Below, piece after piece: positions 63,149-64,000 of a stretch of 64,000 nt of DNA (position 1 is the first letter of the stretch; every line of letters begins with the position of its first letter). Made by a program: the position numbers and the translations under genes. Source of the DNA: Ectopseudomonas guguanensis (lineage in GTDB: Bacteria > Pseudomonadota > Gammaproteobacteria > Pseudomonadales > Pseudomonadaceae); the NCBI RefSeq assembly GCF_900104265.1, contig NZ_FNJJ01000015.1, positions 102,860 through 166,859 on the forward strand, written 5' to 3'. The notes under the pieces are model-generated. The model searched no databases. It saw only the letters and a program-made list of their open reading frames with translations, and was not told the DNA's origin.

Positions 63149-64000
63149 ATGCAAGACGTCGTCATCGTCGCCGCCACCCGCACCGCCATCGGCAGCTTCC
63201 AGGGCAGCCTGGCGGAGATTCCCGCGCCCGAACTTGGCGCCATCGTCATCAAGCGCCTGCTGGAGCAGACCGGCCTCGACGCCGCTCAGGTCGATGAAGT
63301 CATCCTCGGCCAGGTGCTCACTGCTGGCTCCGGGCAGAACCCTGCACGCCAGGCCGCCATCCGCGCCGGCCTGCCCCATGCCGTGCCGGCCATGACCCTG
63401 AACAAGGTCTGCGGCTCGGGTTTGAAAGCCCTGCACCTGGCTACCCAGGCCATTCGTTGCGGCGATGCCGAGGTAGTCATCGCCGGCGGCATGGAAAATA
63501 TGAGCCTGGCGCCCTATGTACTGCCCAAGGCGCGCACCGGCCTGCGCATGGGCCACGCTCAGCTACAGGACAGCATGATCCTCGACGGCCTGTGGGATGC
63601 CTTCAACGACTACCACATGGGCATCACCGCCGAGAACCTGGTGGAGAAATACGGCATCAGCCGTGAAGCCCAGGACGCCTTTGCCGCCGCTTCGCAGCAA
63701 AAGGCCGTGGCCGCCATCGAGGCCGGGCGCTTCGACGCCGAAATCACGCCTGTTTTGATCCCACAGCGCAAGGGCGACCCCGTCGCCTTCGCCCGTGACG
63801 AGCAGCCGCGTGCCGGCACCACCGCCGAATCCCTGGCCAAGCTCAAGCCGGCGTTCAAGAAGGACGGCAGCGTCACCGCGGGCAACGCCTCCAGCCTCAA
63901 CGACGGCGCCGCTGCCGTGCTGCTGATGAGCGCGAGCAAGGCGCAATCGCTCGGCCTGCCGGTGCTGGCGAAGATTGCTGGCTACGCCAATGCCGGCGTC
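63149..64000 (+). CDS. atoB: Acetyl-CoA acetyltransferase (thiolase), 5' part cut by the window edge
   Basis: The first 284 residues of a thiolase are visible; the C-terminal His and Cys lie beyond the window. The N-terminus MQDVVIVAATRTAIGSFQGS, the nucleophile C88 in LNKVCGSGLKALHLA, and IAGGMENMSLAPYVL are typical. It splits acetoacetyl-CoA made by the CoA-transferase into two acetyl-CoA. AGGAGTC lies eight bases before the ATG. Gene order matches dhcAB-atoB of P. aeruginosa. Confidence 0.93.
   Translation, partial: MQDVVIVAATRTAIGSFQGSLAEIPAPELGAIVIKRLLEQTGLDAAQVDEVILGQVLTAGSGQNPARQAAIRAGLPHAVPAMTLNKVCGSGLKALHLATQAIRCGDAEVVIAGGMENMSLAPYVLPKARTGLRMGHAQLQDSMILDGLWDAFNDYHMGITAENLVEKYGISREAQDAFAAASQQKAVAAIEAGRFDAEITPVLIPQRKGDPVAFARDEQPRAGTTAESLAKLKPAFKKDGSVTAGNASSLNDGAAAVLLMSASKAQSLGLPVLAKIAGYANAGV

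Overview
The window is chromosomal DNA of a high-GC Pseudomonas, most like the P. mendocina/oleovorans group. This rests on GC-rich codon use, a Pseudomonas-type tmRNA with tag ANDDNYALAA, Pseudomonas-style REP palindromes, and a gene order from fklB to ssrA that matches, from memory, the PA4572-PA4586 neighbourhood of P. aeruginosa. No database was searched.

Region 1 (1-14946) is a sugar-acid (D-glucarate/galactarate) catabolic cluster. It holds a galactarate dehydratase, two glucarate dehydratase paralogues, a mandelate-racemase-type sugar-acid dehydratase, KdgD, an MFS sugar-acid permease and a complete TctCBA-type tripartite transporter. All dehydratases lead to 5-dehydro-4-deoxyglucarate, which KdgD turns into 2,5-dioxopentanoate. 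The terminator behind tctA is split by a 191-bp MITE with IS4-like ends and a 12-bp target duplication.

Region 2 (15173-21344) has a chemoreceptor and an RND efflux pair. Region 3 (21545-32613) is conserved core: a small protein, FklB, a DUF6482 / FeS-photolyase-like / DUF2256 operon, YqhA, a Lon-like protease, a CPA2 antiporter, a DksA-like protein and a DUF4105 protein.

Region 4 (32607-39935) is an RNA-repair locus: RtcR, a sigma-54 promoter, the Ro-like protein Rsr, an array of five Y-RNA-like modules, RtcB, an RlaP-type nucleotidyltransferase and RtcA. Three modules carry an internal tRNA-like domain that is circularly permuted: T arm, then a capped acceptor-like stem, then D arm. This array is the most striking feature of the window. 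A hybrid sensor kinase follows.

Region 5 (43308-50601) is ssrA and what was inserted at its 3' end: a Pf1/Pf4-like filamentous-phage element that keeps integrase, replication initiator, early genes and repressor but has no coat or assembly genes (possibly an inovirus satellite), followed by a second, decayed tandem element. Each carries a different cargo gene between its att site and its integrase.

Region 6 (50777-64000) holds a toxin-first hipA-hipB module, an MFS exporter, three LysR regulators, an OsmC-YcaO fusion, an ABM monooxygenase with an exported DJ-1-like protein, a MobA-like nucleotidyltransferase, and the start of a dhcR-dhcAB-atoB-like CoA-transferase/thiolase operon that runs off the right edge.
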